Shown: positions 45,941-55,025 of the stretch, piece by piece
Layout: the number at the start of each line of letters is the position of its first letter
Position numbering within the stretch: the first letter of the stretch is position 1
Source: Flavobacterium limicola
Lineage (GTDB): Bacteria; Bacteroidota; Bacteroidia; Flavobacteriales; Flavobacteriaceae
Direction: 5' to 3'
Assembly (NCBI RefSeq): GCF_003634755.1
Contig: NZ_RBXA01000002.1
Span: forward strand, 496,001-560,000
DNA: 64,000 nucleotides
Translations under genes and position numbers: made by a program
The notes under the pieces: model-generated
What the model saw: only the letters and a program-made list of their open reading frames with translations
What the model was told of the DNA's origin: nothing
The model's database searches: none

Positions 45941-47161
45941 TTAGACCACTAGTTCTTTTGCGCGAGCCAGTGTGAACTTAAATTTTGATCCTTTTCCCAT
46001 CTCAGACTCAATTGCAATTGATCCTCCTAAATCCTCCACAATTTTTTTTACCGTTGCTAAACCTATTCCATTTCCTTTTACTCCGTATCGATCTACTTTT
46101 GAACCAACTTCAAAAATTTCAAAAATAGCTTTCTGATCTTCTTTTAAAATTCCAGGTCCATTATCACCGACAACTATTTTGTAAAAATCATTTTGTTCAA
46201 TTATTTCAATTTCAATCTGTATGTTTTCTTTATCGTTATACTTTATGGCATTAGTAACCAAATTTATCAATATTTGCTCCAATGCCGTTTTATTAGTGTA
46301 AAGAGAACTTACATTAGATTTAAAAGAAATAGAACAGTTATTATTGAATACAAAAAGATTAGAAAGTTCTTTTTCTAATATCGAAAGTTGAATTTCAGAA
46401 TTATTGTCTTTTTCAGTAGCATTAGATTTGGTGTATGATAAGAGGCTGTCAATCATTTCTCTTAACTTAGACGAAGAACTTTTAATTAGATTAATGACTT
46501 CTTTTCCATCTTCATCAATAGATTCATTGTAATTATCAATAAAAAAGTCAGTCAACCCAGATATATTTGCCAAAGGAGATTTTAAATCGTGCGCAGCGAT
46601 ATAAGCAAATCGCTCCAGCTCTTGATTCTTTTGTTCCAATGCTTTCATTGCTTTTTCTAGTTGCAATTTATTCAATCTTAATTCCAATAATTTCATTGTC
46701 TGTTCAGAAAGTGCTTTTAAAGAACGTATTTGGGCTGGAGTCAAAACCTTTGGCTTGTGATCAATTACACATATAGTTCCTAATGGCAATCCATCCTCAT
46801 TTGTCAACGGTACACCCGCATAAAAAATAACATTCGGTTGACCTACAACTATTGGGTTATCATGAAAACGAATGTCATTTCTTGCATCTGGGATGACAAA
46901 AATATTTTTTGGATCATTGATTGCATAGGCGCAAAAAGAATAATCTCTTGGGGTTTCTGAAATATCTAATCCTGTGTGGGATTTAAACCATTGTCGTTCT
47001 TCATCTAGAAATGTGATTAGAGCAATTGGGGTTCCACATATTTGAGATGCAATCAAAGTCAAATTATCATAATCTGCTTCTGGAAGCGTATCTAAAATAG
47101 AGTAGGATTCCAATAATTTAATTCTTTCTTCTTCTTTGATATACTTTTCTGGTACAATCAT
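45941..47161 (-). CDS. GAF-domain sensor histidine kinase (orphan)
   Basis: 406 residues: N-terminal GAF domain (about 20-160; RDYSFCAYAIN, YAGVPLTNEDGLPLGTICVID), a short coiled coil, HisKA with IAAHDLKSPL (phospho-His191), and HATPase_c with LINLVTNAIKYND, GDNGPGI, and GNGIGLATVKKIVEDLGG. No membrane helix, so a cytoplasmic sensor. There is no response regulator next to it. A -7 match TACTTTTG (minus strand, 47265-47258) suggests a leader of about 95 bases. Confidence 0.92.
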   Translation of the reverse strand: MIVPEKYIKEEERIKLLESYSILDTLPEADYDNLTLIASQICGTPIALITFLDEERQWFKSHTGLDISETPRDYSFCAYAINDPKNIFVIPDARNDIRFHDNPIVVGQPNVIFYAGVPLTNEDGLPLGTICVIDHKPKVLTPAQIRSLKALSEQTMKLLELRLNKLQLEKAMKALEQKNQELERFAYIAAHDLKSPLANISGLTDFFIDNYNESIDEDGKEVINLIKSSSSKLREMIDSLLSYTKSNATEKDNNSEIQLSILEKELSNLFVFNNNCSISFKSNVSSLYTNKTALEQILINLVTNAIKYNDKENIQIEIEIIEQNDFYKIVVGDNGPGILKEDQKAIFEIFEVGSKVDRYGVKGNGIGLATVKKIVEDLGGSIAIESEMGKGSKFKFTLARAKELVV

Positions 47162-47464
47162 TCTTGTGGTATTTTTTATGCTTATTACTCAATACTGGAT
47201 TCAACATTGCGTTTTATCCTTTCTTAAAAAGTACTGATATTTCTTGTTTTCGGTATGCAAAAGTACCTCTTTTCCAACTTTATACTTTAAAAAAACTCCG
47301 ATTTTATGTAAATTTTAATACTATACAATCAGCTGTCCTCCATTTAATTTTCCATTCTGAAAATATAAAAAACTCCTTTTATTTATTTTAAAATAGTCCT
47401 GTTTGGAATTGCAGAAAAAATTTAAAAAATAGTAACTAAGTTTAACTTATTTAAAATAAAATCA
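47162..47464. other. Intergenic region upstream of the histidine kinase
   Basis: It contains the kinase's candidate -7 box (47258-47265). No gene, repeat or clear terminator was recognised in the remainder. Confidence 0.45.
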
Positions 47465-48950
47465 TTAATCTAAACTTGGTAGCAAGAATGTATCCAAAAC
47501 ACTTTTTTCATTCATAAGAGCTTCAATTTCATTTGATTTTCTTGGTGCTTCCGCAGATAAATTTACGGGTCCATTTGTTGTAATTAAAATATCATCTTCA
47601 ATTCGTACCGCTATACCCCACCATTTTTTATCACAATCACTATCAATAGGAATGTAAATTCCAGGCTCTACAGTAACGACCATATCTGGTTCAAAAGCAT
47701 TGTACAAACCTGGATCATGAACATCTAACCCAATATGATGCGAGGTCCCGTGTGGAAAATATTTTCTGGATTCTTGTTCTGTTTTAACGATTCCTAATTT
47801 CATTAAACCGCCGCTAATTATTTTACGAGCCACAGCATCAGGAGATTTGAAACTATTCCCCACTTTTGCAGCAGCAATTCCCGCTTCTTGAGCTTCATAA
47901 ACCAAATCATAGATTAGCTTTTGCTCAGTAGAAAATTTTCCGCTAGCAGGAATTGTTCGAGTTACATCAGCAGTATAGCCATGATATTCCGCGCCTAAAT
48001 CCATTAAAACCAAATCGTTTTCAACTTTCATTTTGCTATTTTCTATATAATGTAACACACAGCCGTTATTACCAGCTCCCACGATTGATGGATACCCTTC
48101 AAACTCGCTGCCATATTTTTTATATACAAATTCGTGAATTCCCTGAATTTCTGTCTCAGACATTCCCGGATGAATCGCTTTCATAATTTCGCGTTGTCCC
48201 ATCGCCGAAATCCGAACGGCTTTTGTTAGCAAAACCAACTCTTCTTTGGATTTTTTCTCACGTAAACCCGCCATAAACGTCAAAATAGACTTGGTGTTTA
48301 TAGTAGCTTTTTTTTGAGAAACACTTTTTTTGGTATTAATTTCATTTTGCACATTCGAATCCATTTGAGATTTCACTTTTTCATTAAAGCCAATCTGGGA
48401 TTTAAACGCTCCAATTAACTTATATAAATCTGCTTTCTCATTTTTTGAATTTCGAGTATCTTCTTCAAATTCCTTAAAGAAAACAGTGTCAAAACCGGCA
48501 TAATCAATCCCAGAATTTAAAAATACTACTCCATTCAAAGCATTTTCAAAACCCAACTCTTTTTTTAGCACCTTCAGTTCCCAAGCGAACTCCAGTCCAT
48601 TGCTCCGCTCTTGGATTTTTTTCCTGAACGTATAATAATTCATTGAATGACTTTCCCTCTTTATTGGTTTGATTTTTTGAAAAAATTACCAGAACTGAAT
48701 TCGGCTCTTTATATCCTGTCAAATAATAAAAATCGGGATCTTGATGGTAGATGAAATCTACATCATTGGCTCGGTTCCGAATTGGATTACTAAAAAAAAC
48801 TGCAACACTATTATTCGGCATTTTTGCACGTAAAGCTTCTCTTTTTTCTTTATGAAATTGAGCGGATAAATAATCGTTTGGAATACCGTTTTGAGCAATT
48901 GAAACACAAACAAAAAGTACAGTAAAAGCAAAAGAAAGTTTTAAGGACAT
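47465..48950 (-). pseudogene. Secreted aminopeptidase P (M24), frameshifted in a 7-T homopolymer
   Basis: Two frames join into one M24 peptidase. The N-terminal frame (48950 to about 48546) has a signal peptide MSLKLSFAFTVLFVCVSIAQ, the creatinase N-terminal domain, and runs to LGTEGAKK. The other frame continues with ELGFENALNGVV and holds all five metal ligands (MDLGAEYHGYTADVTR, HGTSHHIGLDVHD, VEPGIYI, VRIEDDI). The break is in a run of seven T (48560-48566, seven A in the mRNA); with six it would read through as a protein of about 494 residues. It may be a sequencing error, a recent mutation or phase variation. Confidence 0.85.
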
Positions 48951-49199
48951 AGCGCTGAAATATTAGAGTTTTGAATAATAAAAACGACATTTTACAACAA
49001 TTAATTGGTTTGTAAATTTATATATTTTTGTGTAGCATCTACTATTTTTAATAAAATGACTAATTGACTTCTGAACTTAAAATAGAAAAAGAGCATCAAA
49101 AGTTTTGCAACTCCCGAGTACTCTTTAGCAAAAGTGCTTCACAATCCTAAAATTAACCAAAACTAAACCTTATGAAAATGTTTAATAAGCACTTATAAT

Positions 49200-49625
49200 T
49201 TACTTTTTATATTCTAATCCGGGACCATCGCAATAACTCCATGTACTGGACAAGGAATTATTCGCATTCAAAAGCAATATTTCTTTTTTATTTCCAAAAC
49301 AGCTACCTATAATTTCGCTGTCATTGGGATAAGTTAGTTCAAAAGATGTTCCGTCTGATTGAATTGTAGTCGTGTAGGTTCCAGAAATGGAAGTTTTAAC
49401 CGAATTACTTTCTCTAGATTTTGTAAATGTTCCGTTAGTATTGAAAAAATAAAATTCCTGCCATTCCATTGCTGCGCCTGTAGTTTCAGAATTAGGAATA
49501 GAACCCGACATCGCAACCAAATTCCATTTTCCGTGATAACCAGTGCTATCTGTTGTTACACCATCATCCTTTGAACAGGAATTAAGGACAGTAAGAAAAA
49601 TAAAGATAATGATTGGTGTTTTCAT
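49200..49625 (-). CDS. Small lipoprotein, lipocalin-like
   Basis: 141 residues from ATG 49625: a lipoprotein signal IIIFIFLTVLNSC with the acylated Cys, then SKDDG, followed by GKWNLVAMSGSIPNSETT and strands ending FYFFNTNGTFTKSRE, ISGTYTTT, SFELTY. This pattern (GxW at the first strand) is that of small lipocalin-like lipoproteins common in flavobacteria. Ligand unknown. Confidence 0.8.
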   Translation of the reverse strand: MKTPIIIFIFLTVLNSCSKDDGVTTDSTGYHGKWNLVAMSGSIPNSETTGAAMEWQEFYFFNTNGTFTKSRESNSVKTSISGTYTTTIQSDGTSFELTYPNDSEIIGSCFGNKKEILLLNANNSLSSTWSYCDGPGLEYKK

Positions 49626-49832
49626 GCGGAAAATTTTGTTGCTATGGATTAGACGCAATTTCTTGCAAAAGGTTGCGTCAAATTATAATTATTTTTTTCT
49701 AAAGTAAAAAAAGTTACAAATAGATTCTGAAACATCCTTGCTTTGACTCTAAAAACAACGCAAATTCGGAAATTTCAAATGGATAGTACCATTTAAAAAT
49801 TAGTGAATTAGCGGTTGAACTAGACTTAAGTC

Positions 49833-50378
49833 TTATTCTCTTTCCTCGTACATTTTAAGCAATTGCGTAACCGTATTCCAATTGCGGATTGTTGCAATAA
49901 CATTCAGTTTTTTCTCAATGTATTTTTGATCGAAACGTGTTTTTCCGGCGCCAACAGCATATTTTATAAAAATTCTGTTGCCATCAATACTGGCTTCATC
50001 CGGTTTGAATTGACTAATTCTCAAATCATTCATACTGGTACTTTGCAATGTGGTCGAAATAAAGGCAACATATAACTTCTTAGTATCCATATCTTTTTCC
50101 TTCAAAAAAGGATTGTTCTTGAAACACGCTTCTAAATCTGCAGAACCAATAACCACAACAGGCACTTCATGACCAAAAGCCTTGAAAATTTCCTGCTTTA
50201 TTTTGAAACCAACAGCCGCAGGATTTTCTTCTTCGGTATCTACGAAAACATTCCCAGATTGAATATAGGTTTGAACATTATGAAAGCCAATGGCTTCCAA
50301 AGTCGTTTTTAGCGCCTCCATTTTTATCATACTGTGACCGGAAACATTGATACCACGGAGTAAGCAAAGGTGAGTCAT
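49833..50378 (-). CDS. DUF1697 family protein
   Basis: 181 residues with the family start LCLLRGINVSGHSMIKMEALK, then IQSGNVFVD and FISTTLQ, and RNWNTVTQLLKM at the end. The function of DUF1697 proteins is unknown; no signal peptide or membrane helix is present. Confidence 0.88.
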   Translation of the reverse strand: MTHLCLLRGINVSGHSMIKMEALKTTLEAIGFHNVQTYIQSGNVFVDTEEENPAAVGFKIKQEIFKAFGHEVPVVVIGSADLEACFKNNPFLKEKDMDTKKLYVAFISTTLQSTSMNDLRISQFKPDEASIDGNRIFIKYAVGAGKTRFDQKYIEKKLNVIATIRNWNTVTQLLKMYEERE

Positions 50379-50414
50379 ATACTTTTATTTTTATAATTTT
50401 TTTTATACTAAGAA

Positions 50415-50999
50415 TTATTCCCCTAATAATTCACGAAACTTAATTTCAATCTGTTTTTTTATTGGTGCTAAATTTTTATTAAATTCTTTAATTGAATGCA
50501 AATTATCATCAACTGATTCAATTTTTCCATATGTGGCGAAAATCAGAACTGATTGATTAAAAAAATCTTTTAAAAGTTTTTCGATTGTTTCATCAAAATA
50601 GATGCTATTATATTTAAAGTGCATTTCAAATTGGTCAATTGACTTGACAAAATCTTCACTTAACATTTCTTTTGTCTTACCTGCTAATGTTCCTTTAAGG
50701 GGAAAAACGTACAATTTTAATAATTGCGAAGTTTCATTAATGTAGTAATAAGTTTTTTCTAAAACTTCAAATCTTTTTTCGTGGAGTTTAGTAAACTTAT
50801 AATTTTCTTTTGATTTCAAATTATTAAGTTCCATTTGAAATTGAGCTAGTTCTTTTGAATGTTCTTTTTTAAGTTGTTCAAGTTTTTCATCAAAGGAATT
50901 TTTAACACTTCCTTTCACTCGTTCATTTAAATATAATGTTAGCAAAATTGGGACTAACCCACTAAAAAAAACAACTAAAATATTACTGTATTCTTCCAT
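50415..50999 (-). CDS. Membrane-anchored coiled-coil protein
   Basis: 194 residues from ATG 50999 (the frame also opens at a TTG 51020). One N-terminal membrane helix (NILVVFFSGLVPILLTLYLNERV) is followed by a charged coiled coil (FDEKLEQLKKEHSKELAQFQ) and a helical C-terminal part with many aromatic residues. No family recognised. Confidence 0.75.
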   Translation of the reverse strand: MEEYSNILVVFFSGLVPILLTLYLNERVKGSVKNSFDEKLEQLKKEHSKELAQFQMELNNLKSKENYKFTKLHEKRFEVLEKTYYYINETSQLLKLYVFPLKGTLAGKTKEMLSEDFVKSIDQFEMHFKYNSIYFDETIEKLLKDFFNQSVLIFATYGKIESVDDNLHSIKEFNKNLAPIKKQIEIKFRELLGE

Positions 51000-51346
51000 T
51001 TTCTTTTTTTTAACGCTCAAATTAAATATAGATACTTTCTGCAGAGGATATCGATAATGTTAAGGTTCTAATTTTTTCAAATCTTAATTACTTCAATAAC
51101 ACTAAATGTAAGTTATTTAAAATCAAAACATATTTATATTATAAGGCTAAACAATGCAAGATGAGTTGTCAATATCTGAAGTGTTTTTATTTTTCAAATA
51201 TACAAATTTTCTTACTCCATTTCCAAACATTCCCATTTCCAAATTTCCAAACAAAAAACTATCTTCGCTCCATCAAATTAAAAATCCGTTTTAATCTGCG
51301 TTTTTGCTTTTGCAAATCCGTTTTATCTGTGCCCAAAAAAATCTAA
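51000..51346. other. Intergenic region with a short direct repeat before recG
   Basis: AAATCCGTTTTAATCTGCG (51282-51300) is repeated as AAATCCGTTTTATCTGTG at 51314-51331, right before the recG start. A run of CCATTTCCAAA-like units lies at about 51214-51252. No gene is seen. Confidence 0.5.
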
Positions 51347-53452
51347 ATGCAAAACCTCCTACTCACTCCCATCGAATACCTGAAAGGCGTTGGTCCCAAT
51401 CGGGGCGAATTGCTGCGTAAGGAATTGGGGATTTATAAGTATGTGGATTTGGTTAATTTTTTTCCAAACAGATATATTGATCGAACGCGGTATTACAAGA
51501 TTAACGAACTGCAAAACAACATTGCCGAGGTTCAGATTATCGGTAAAATCATCAACATCAAAACTGTGGAATTTGGCAGAAACCAAAAACGATTGGTCGC
51601 GACTTTTGTAGATGATACGGGCCAAATGGAACTCGTTTGGTTTCAAGGTCACAAATGGATTCGGGAGAGTTTAAAACTGAATGAAATGTGTGTGATTTTT
51701 GGGAAATGCACGTCTTTTGGAAGTACTTTCAATATGGCGCATCCGGAAATTGAATTGCTGAGCGAGCATGAAAAAAGTCTGCGTTCAGCCATGCAACCCG
51801 TGTATCCTTCGACAGAAACCTTGACAAATCGTGGGATTTCAAACCGGGTGATTAATAAACTGATGCAACAATTGTTCCTGGAAACGCAAGCGTTGTTTAC
51901 GGAAACTTTGCCAGATTATTTAATCAACGAATTGAAACTGATTCCTAAAAAAGCGGCTTTATTCAACATCCATTTTCCAAAAAGCACCGAAGTTTTGGCG
52001 AAAGCCAAATTCCGATTAATCTTCGAAGAATTGTTCTTTATTCAATTGCAATTAATCACGAAGAATCTTATTCGGAAACATAAAATAAAAGGACATCCGT
52101 TTGCAACGGTAGGCGAAAATTTCAATGATTTTTATCAGCATCATTTGCCTTTTCAACTGACCAATGCCCAAAAAAGAGTCATCAAAGAAATCCGAACCGA
52201 CATGGGCAGCAACGCCCAAATGAACCGATTACTGCAAGGTGATGTGGGTTCCGGGAAAACTATTGTAGCTTTTATGAGCATGCTTTTGGCACTTGATAAT
52301 GGTTTCCAAGCGTGTTTGATGGCGCCTACGGAAATCTTGGCAAACCAGCATTTTATCGGTTTATCTGAATTAGCCGAAACCTTAAATATAAATATCAGAA
52401 TCCTAACCGGTTCCACCAAAATAGCACAGCGCAGAATTATCCATGAAGAACTGGAAAACGGAACATTACACATCCTCATCGGAACGCATGCTTTACTCGA
52501 AGACAAAGTAAAATTCAAGAATTTAGGACTCGCTGTAATTGATGAACAACATCGTTTTGGCGTAGAACAACGCTCTAAATTGTGGAAGAAAAATGTTATT
52601 CCGCCACACGTTTTAGTGATGACCGCCACGCCTATTCCTCGAACTTTGGCGATGAGTTTGTATGGCGATTTAGATATTTCAGTGATTGATGAACTGCCTC
52701 CGGGACGAAAACCGATTCAGACCGTACACCGTTTTGACAGCAACCGTTTGAAAGTTTGGAAATTCCTTCGGGACGAAATCGCTTTGGGTCGCCAAATCTA
52801 TATTGTGTATCCGTTAATCCAAGAATCGGAAAAAATGGATTTTAAAGATTTAATGGATGGCTACGAAAGTGTTTCCAGAGATTTTCCGTTGCCGCAGTAT
52901 TCCATTTCGATACTTCACGGAAAAATGAAACCGGCGGACAAAGATGCCGAAATGAAACGCTTTTCGGAAGGAAAAACCAATATTATGGTCGCTACAACCG
53001 TAATTGAAGTTGGCGTGAATGTTCCTAACGCCAGTGTGATGATTATTGAAAGTGCGGAACGTTTTGGGTTATCGCAACTGCATCAGCTTCGCGGTCGAGT
53101 GGGTCGTGGTGCTGAGCAAAGTTATTGCATCCTGATGACGAGCCATAAATTGAGTTCCGACAGTAAAACCCGAATGGAAACGATGGTACAAACGAACGAT
53201 GGTTTCGAGATTGCCGAAGTCGACTTGAAGCTTCGTGGTCCGGGAGATTTAATGGGAACGCAACAAAGCGGCGTACTTAATCTACAAATTGCCGATTTGG
53301 TTCGAGACAGAGATACATTGGCATTAGCCCGAAATTATGTATTAAAACTTCTAAAAGATGATGCAGGGATGCAAAAACCAGAACATGCTGCTTTGAGAGC
53401 TGTTTTTATCGAAATGACCAAAAAGAAAAACATTTGGAATTATATTAGTTAG
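51347..53452 (+). CDS. recG: ATP-dependent DNA helicase RecG
   Basis: 701 residues: N-terminal wedge/OB domain (YLKGVGPNRGELLRKELGI, VEFGRNQKRLVATF), helicase core with GDVGSGKT (298-305), DEQHRFGVEQRS (399-410), MTATPIPRTLAMSLYGDLD, and HQLRGRVGRGAEQSYC, and the end segment GDLMGTQQSGV. RecG remodels stalled forks and Holliday junctions. Its stop is followed after 28 bases by a CATATAAG repeat element. Confidence 0.97.
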   Translation: MQNLLLTPIEYLKGVGPNRGELLRKELGIYKYVDLVNFFPNRYIDRTRYYKINELQNNIAEVQIIGKIINIKTVEFGRNQKRLVATFVDDTGQMELVWFQGHKWIRESLKLNEMCVIFGKCTSFGSTFNMAHPEIELLSEHEKSLRSAMQPVYPSTETLTNRGISNRVINKLMQQLFLETQALFTETLPDYLINELKLIPKKAALFNIHFPKSTEVLAKAKFRLIFEELFFIQLQLITKNLIRKHKIKGHPFATVGENFNDFYQHHLPFQLTNAQKRVIKEIRTDMGSNAQMNRLLQGDVGSGKTIVAFMSMLLALDNGFQACLMAPTEILANQHFIGLSELAETLNINIRILTGSTKIAQRRIIHEELENGTLHILIGTHALLEDKVKFKNLGLAVIDEQHRFGVEQRSKLWKKNVIPPHVLVMTATPIPRTLAMSLYGDLDISVIDELPPGRKPIQTVHRFDSNRLKVWKFLRDEIALGRQIYIVYPLIQESEKMDFKDLMDGYESVSRDFPLPQYSISILHGKMKPADKDAEMKRFSEGKTNIMVATTVIEVGVNVPNASVMIIESAERFGLSQLHQLRGRVGRGAEQSYCILMTSHKLSSDSKTRMETMVQTNDGFEIAEVDLKLRGPGDLMGTQQSGVLNLQIADLVRDRDTLALARNYVLKLLKDDAGMQKPEHAALRAVFIEMTKKKNIWNYIS

Positions 53453-53480
53453 ATCAATATCTGGCAGGAAATTTTTTTAC

Positions 53481-53625
53481 CATATAAGACATATAAGTTT
53501 ATTCAAGATACTGGTCATTGAAAATTCAATACTTTAATTAAATTACTATAAATCAGTAATTTATTTGTTTTAACTATTTTTCATTTAATAGTAATTAAAT
53601 TTATAAGACTTACATGTCTTATATG
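53481..53625. repeat. Intergenic element bounded by 17-base inverted repeats
   Basis: Left arm CATATAAGACATATAAG (53481-53497) and right arm CTTACATGTCTTATATG (53609-53625) match in 16 of 17 positions as inverted copies. Inside lies a perfect hairpin AAATTACT/AGTAATTT. The left end is 28 bases after the recG stop. Confidence 0.75.
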
Positions 53626-53774
53626 TTTCAAAAAGATGCTGTTTAACTTATTTCCTAAAAAAATATTATTTTTTCAATTCTTGATTAAACCATTTGTTTT
53701 TTTTGGAGTCCTATTTGCTAAATCATATAGATTTTTATGAATTTATACGGCAATTATTTTTTCAATTGTTAATA

Positions 53775-53788
53775 TTTGTATGTACAAA
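53775..53788. promoter_or_regulatory. Palindrome, candidate operator of the efflux operon
   Basis: TTTGTATGTACAAA: six-base arms around a two-base centre, 46 bases before a -7 match and 100 bases before the adaptor gene. Such short palindromes are typical repressor sites, but no regulator gene is next to it. Confidence 0.4.
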
Positions 53789-53887
53789 CGTTAAATAAAA
53801 ATTAAGAATATCACAATTCCCGTTTCTAAAACCTAAATTTGTTTTAACTAAAATTATTGAAAACTAATCCTACTTTATATTAAACCC

Positions 53888-54946
53888 ATGAAAATTAAAT
53901 ACCTAGTTTATGCCGTGCTAACAATTGGAATCATTGGATTTATCGGTTACAGAATCTCAGAAAACAAAAGTAAAAATGAAGATTCAAAAGACCCAAAAGG
54001 AAAAGGCAAATCGATGAGCGTAAACGGAATCGTAGTTGAATATCAAACTTTTGATAATAACTTGTCTCTTTCCGGTTCTATTGAAGCGAATGAACAAGTA
54101 GAAATCCGCAGTGAAGTTTCGGGAATTGTAGAAGGTATTTATTTTCAGGAAGGTAGTAATGTCAGCAAAGGACAAGTGCTTTTTAAAGTCAATGATTTAG
54201 AGTTAAGAGCTCAATTGAGACAAACTTCAACAAGAGAAGGATTGGCTTCAGAAAATGAAAGAAGAGCCAAATTATTACTGCAAAAAGAAGCCATCAGTCA
54301 AGAAGAATATGATTTGGCCAGAGCTGATTTAAAATCGGCACAAGCCCAAAGTCAGTTGATAAAAGCACAAATCGCAAAAACATCTGTTAGAGCACCTTTC
54401 TCAGGAAGAATAGGATTGCGTTCTATTTCACCGGGAACCTATATCACACCAGCTATTTTAGTGGCAAAATTAGTGAACACCGGAAAATTAAAAATTACTT
54501 TTTCGATTCCTGAAAAATACGCCAGTCAGGTAAAAACAAATACAACCTTAACGTTTAAAGTCGCTGGTTCTGATGAAAAATATACCGCCAAAGTATACGC
54601 AATCGAACCTGAAGTGGCAGTTGCTACCAGAACATTACAAGTTCGCGCGATTGCCGAAAATAAAAGCGGAAAATTATTACCGGGAACATTTGCAGATGTC
54701 GAATTACCTTTAGACATTATAAAAGACGCTATCGTAGTCCCAACAGAAGCTGTAATTCCAGTTCAAAACGGTAAAAAAGTTTTTATCTCCAGTAATGGTC
54801 AAGCCAAAGAAGTAATGATAGAAACCGCCACACGAACAGATGCTTCTATTCTGGTGCTTTCTGGTTTGAAACCCGGCGATACTGTAATCACTAGCGGTGT
54901 TATGTCTTTAAAAAACGAAACTCCTGTAAAAGTTCTAATAAAATAA
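53888..54946 (+). CDS. RND efflux periplasmic adaptor (membrane fusion protein)
   Basis: 352 residues: N-terminal membrane anchor (IKYLVYAVLTIGIIGFIGYRI), barrel-sandwich halves (VEIRSEVSGIVEGIYFQEGSNVSKGQ and RAPFSGRIGLRSISPGTYI), a coiled coil between them, a beta-barrel domain, and a C-terminal membrane-proximal domain. It links the inner-membrane pump to the TolC-type channel. It is the first gene of a three-gene operon. Confidence 0.93.
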   Translation: MKIKYLVYAVLTIGIIGFIGYRISENKSKNEDSKDPKGKGKSMSVNGIVVEYQTFDNNLSLSGSIEANEQVEIRSEVSGIVEGIYFQEGSNVSKGQVLFKVNDLELRAQLRQTSTREGLASENERRAKLLLQKEAISQEEYDLARADLKSAQAQSQLIKAQIAKTSVRAPFSGRIGLRSISPGTYITPAILVAKLVNTGKLKITFSIPEKYASQVKTNTTLTFKVAGSDEKYTAKVYAIEPEVAVATRTLQVRAIAENKSGKLLPGTFADVELPLDIIKDAIVVPTEAVIPVQNGKKVFISSNGQAKEVMIETATRTDASILVLSGLKPGDTVITSGVMSLKNETPVKVLIK

Positions 54947-54953
54947 TTTTAAA

Positions 54954-55010
54954 AGTTATAAATTATGAATTATGAGTTTACACAGTACTCATGATTCATA
55001 ATTTATAACT
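54954..55010. repeat. Strong 24-bp hairpin between adaptor and pump genes
   Basis: Arms at 54954-54977 and 54987-55010 are inverted copies with one mismatch in 24, around a nine-base loop. Each arm contains ATTATGAAT-type repeats. It has no T-run and sits between two genes that should be translated together, so it may tune their relative expression. Confidence 0.8.
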
Positions 55011-55025
55011 CATAATTCAAAAAAA

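Larger units (their letters stand above)
53453..53887. other. Intergenic region upstream of the RND efflux operon
   Basis: No gene is seen. Contents: the inverted-repeat element at 53481-53625, a perfect TTTGTA-TG-TACAAA palindrome at 53775-53788 (candidate operator), and a -7 match TAAATTTG at 53834-53841 without a TTG at the normal distance. Confidence 0.6.

Noticed and set aside
47465..48950. Programmed -1 ribosomal frameshift in the A7 run of the aminopeptidase P mRNA
   Set aside because: Joining the frames needs a +1 (or -2) shift, not the common -1 slip, so an extra base is simpler.
52153..52629. Minus-strand ORF of 158 codons inside recG
   Set aside because: Antisense to the conserved helicase core; no recognisable features.
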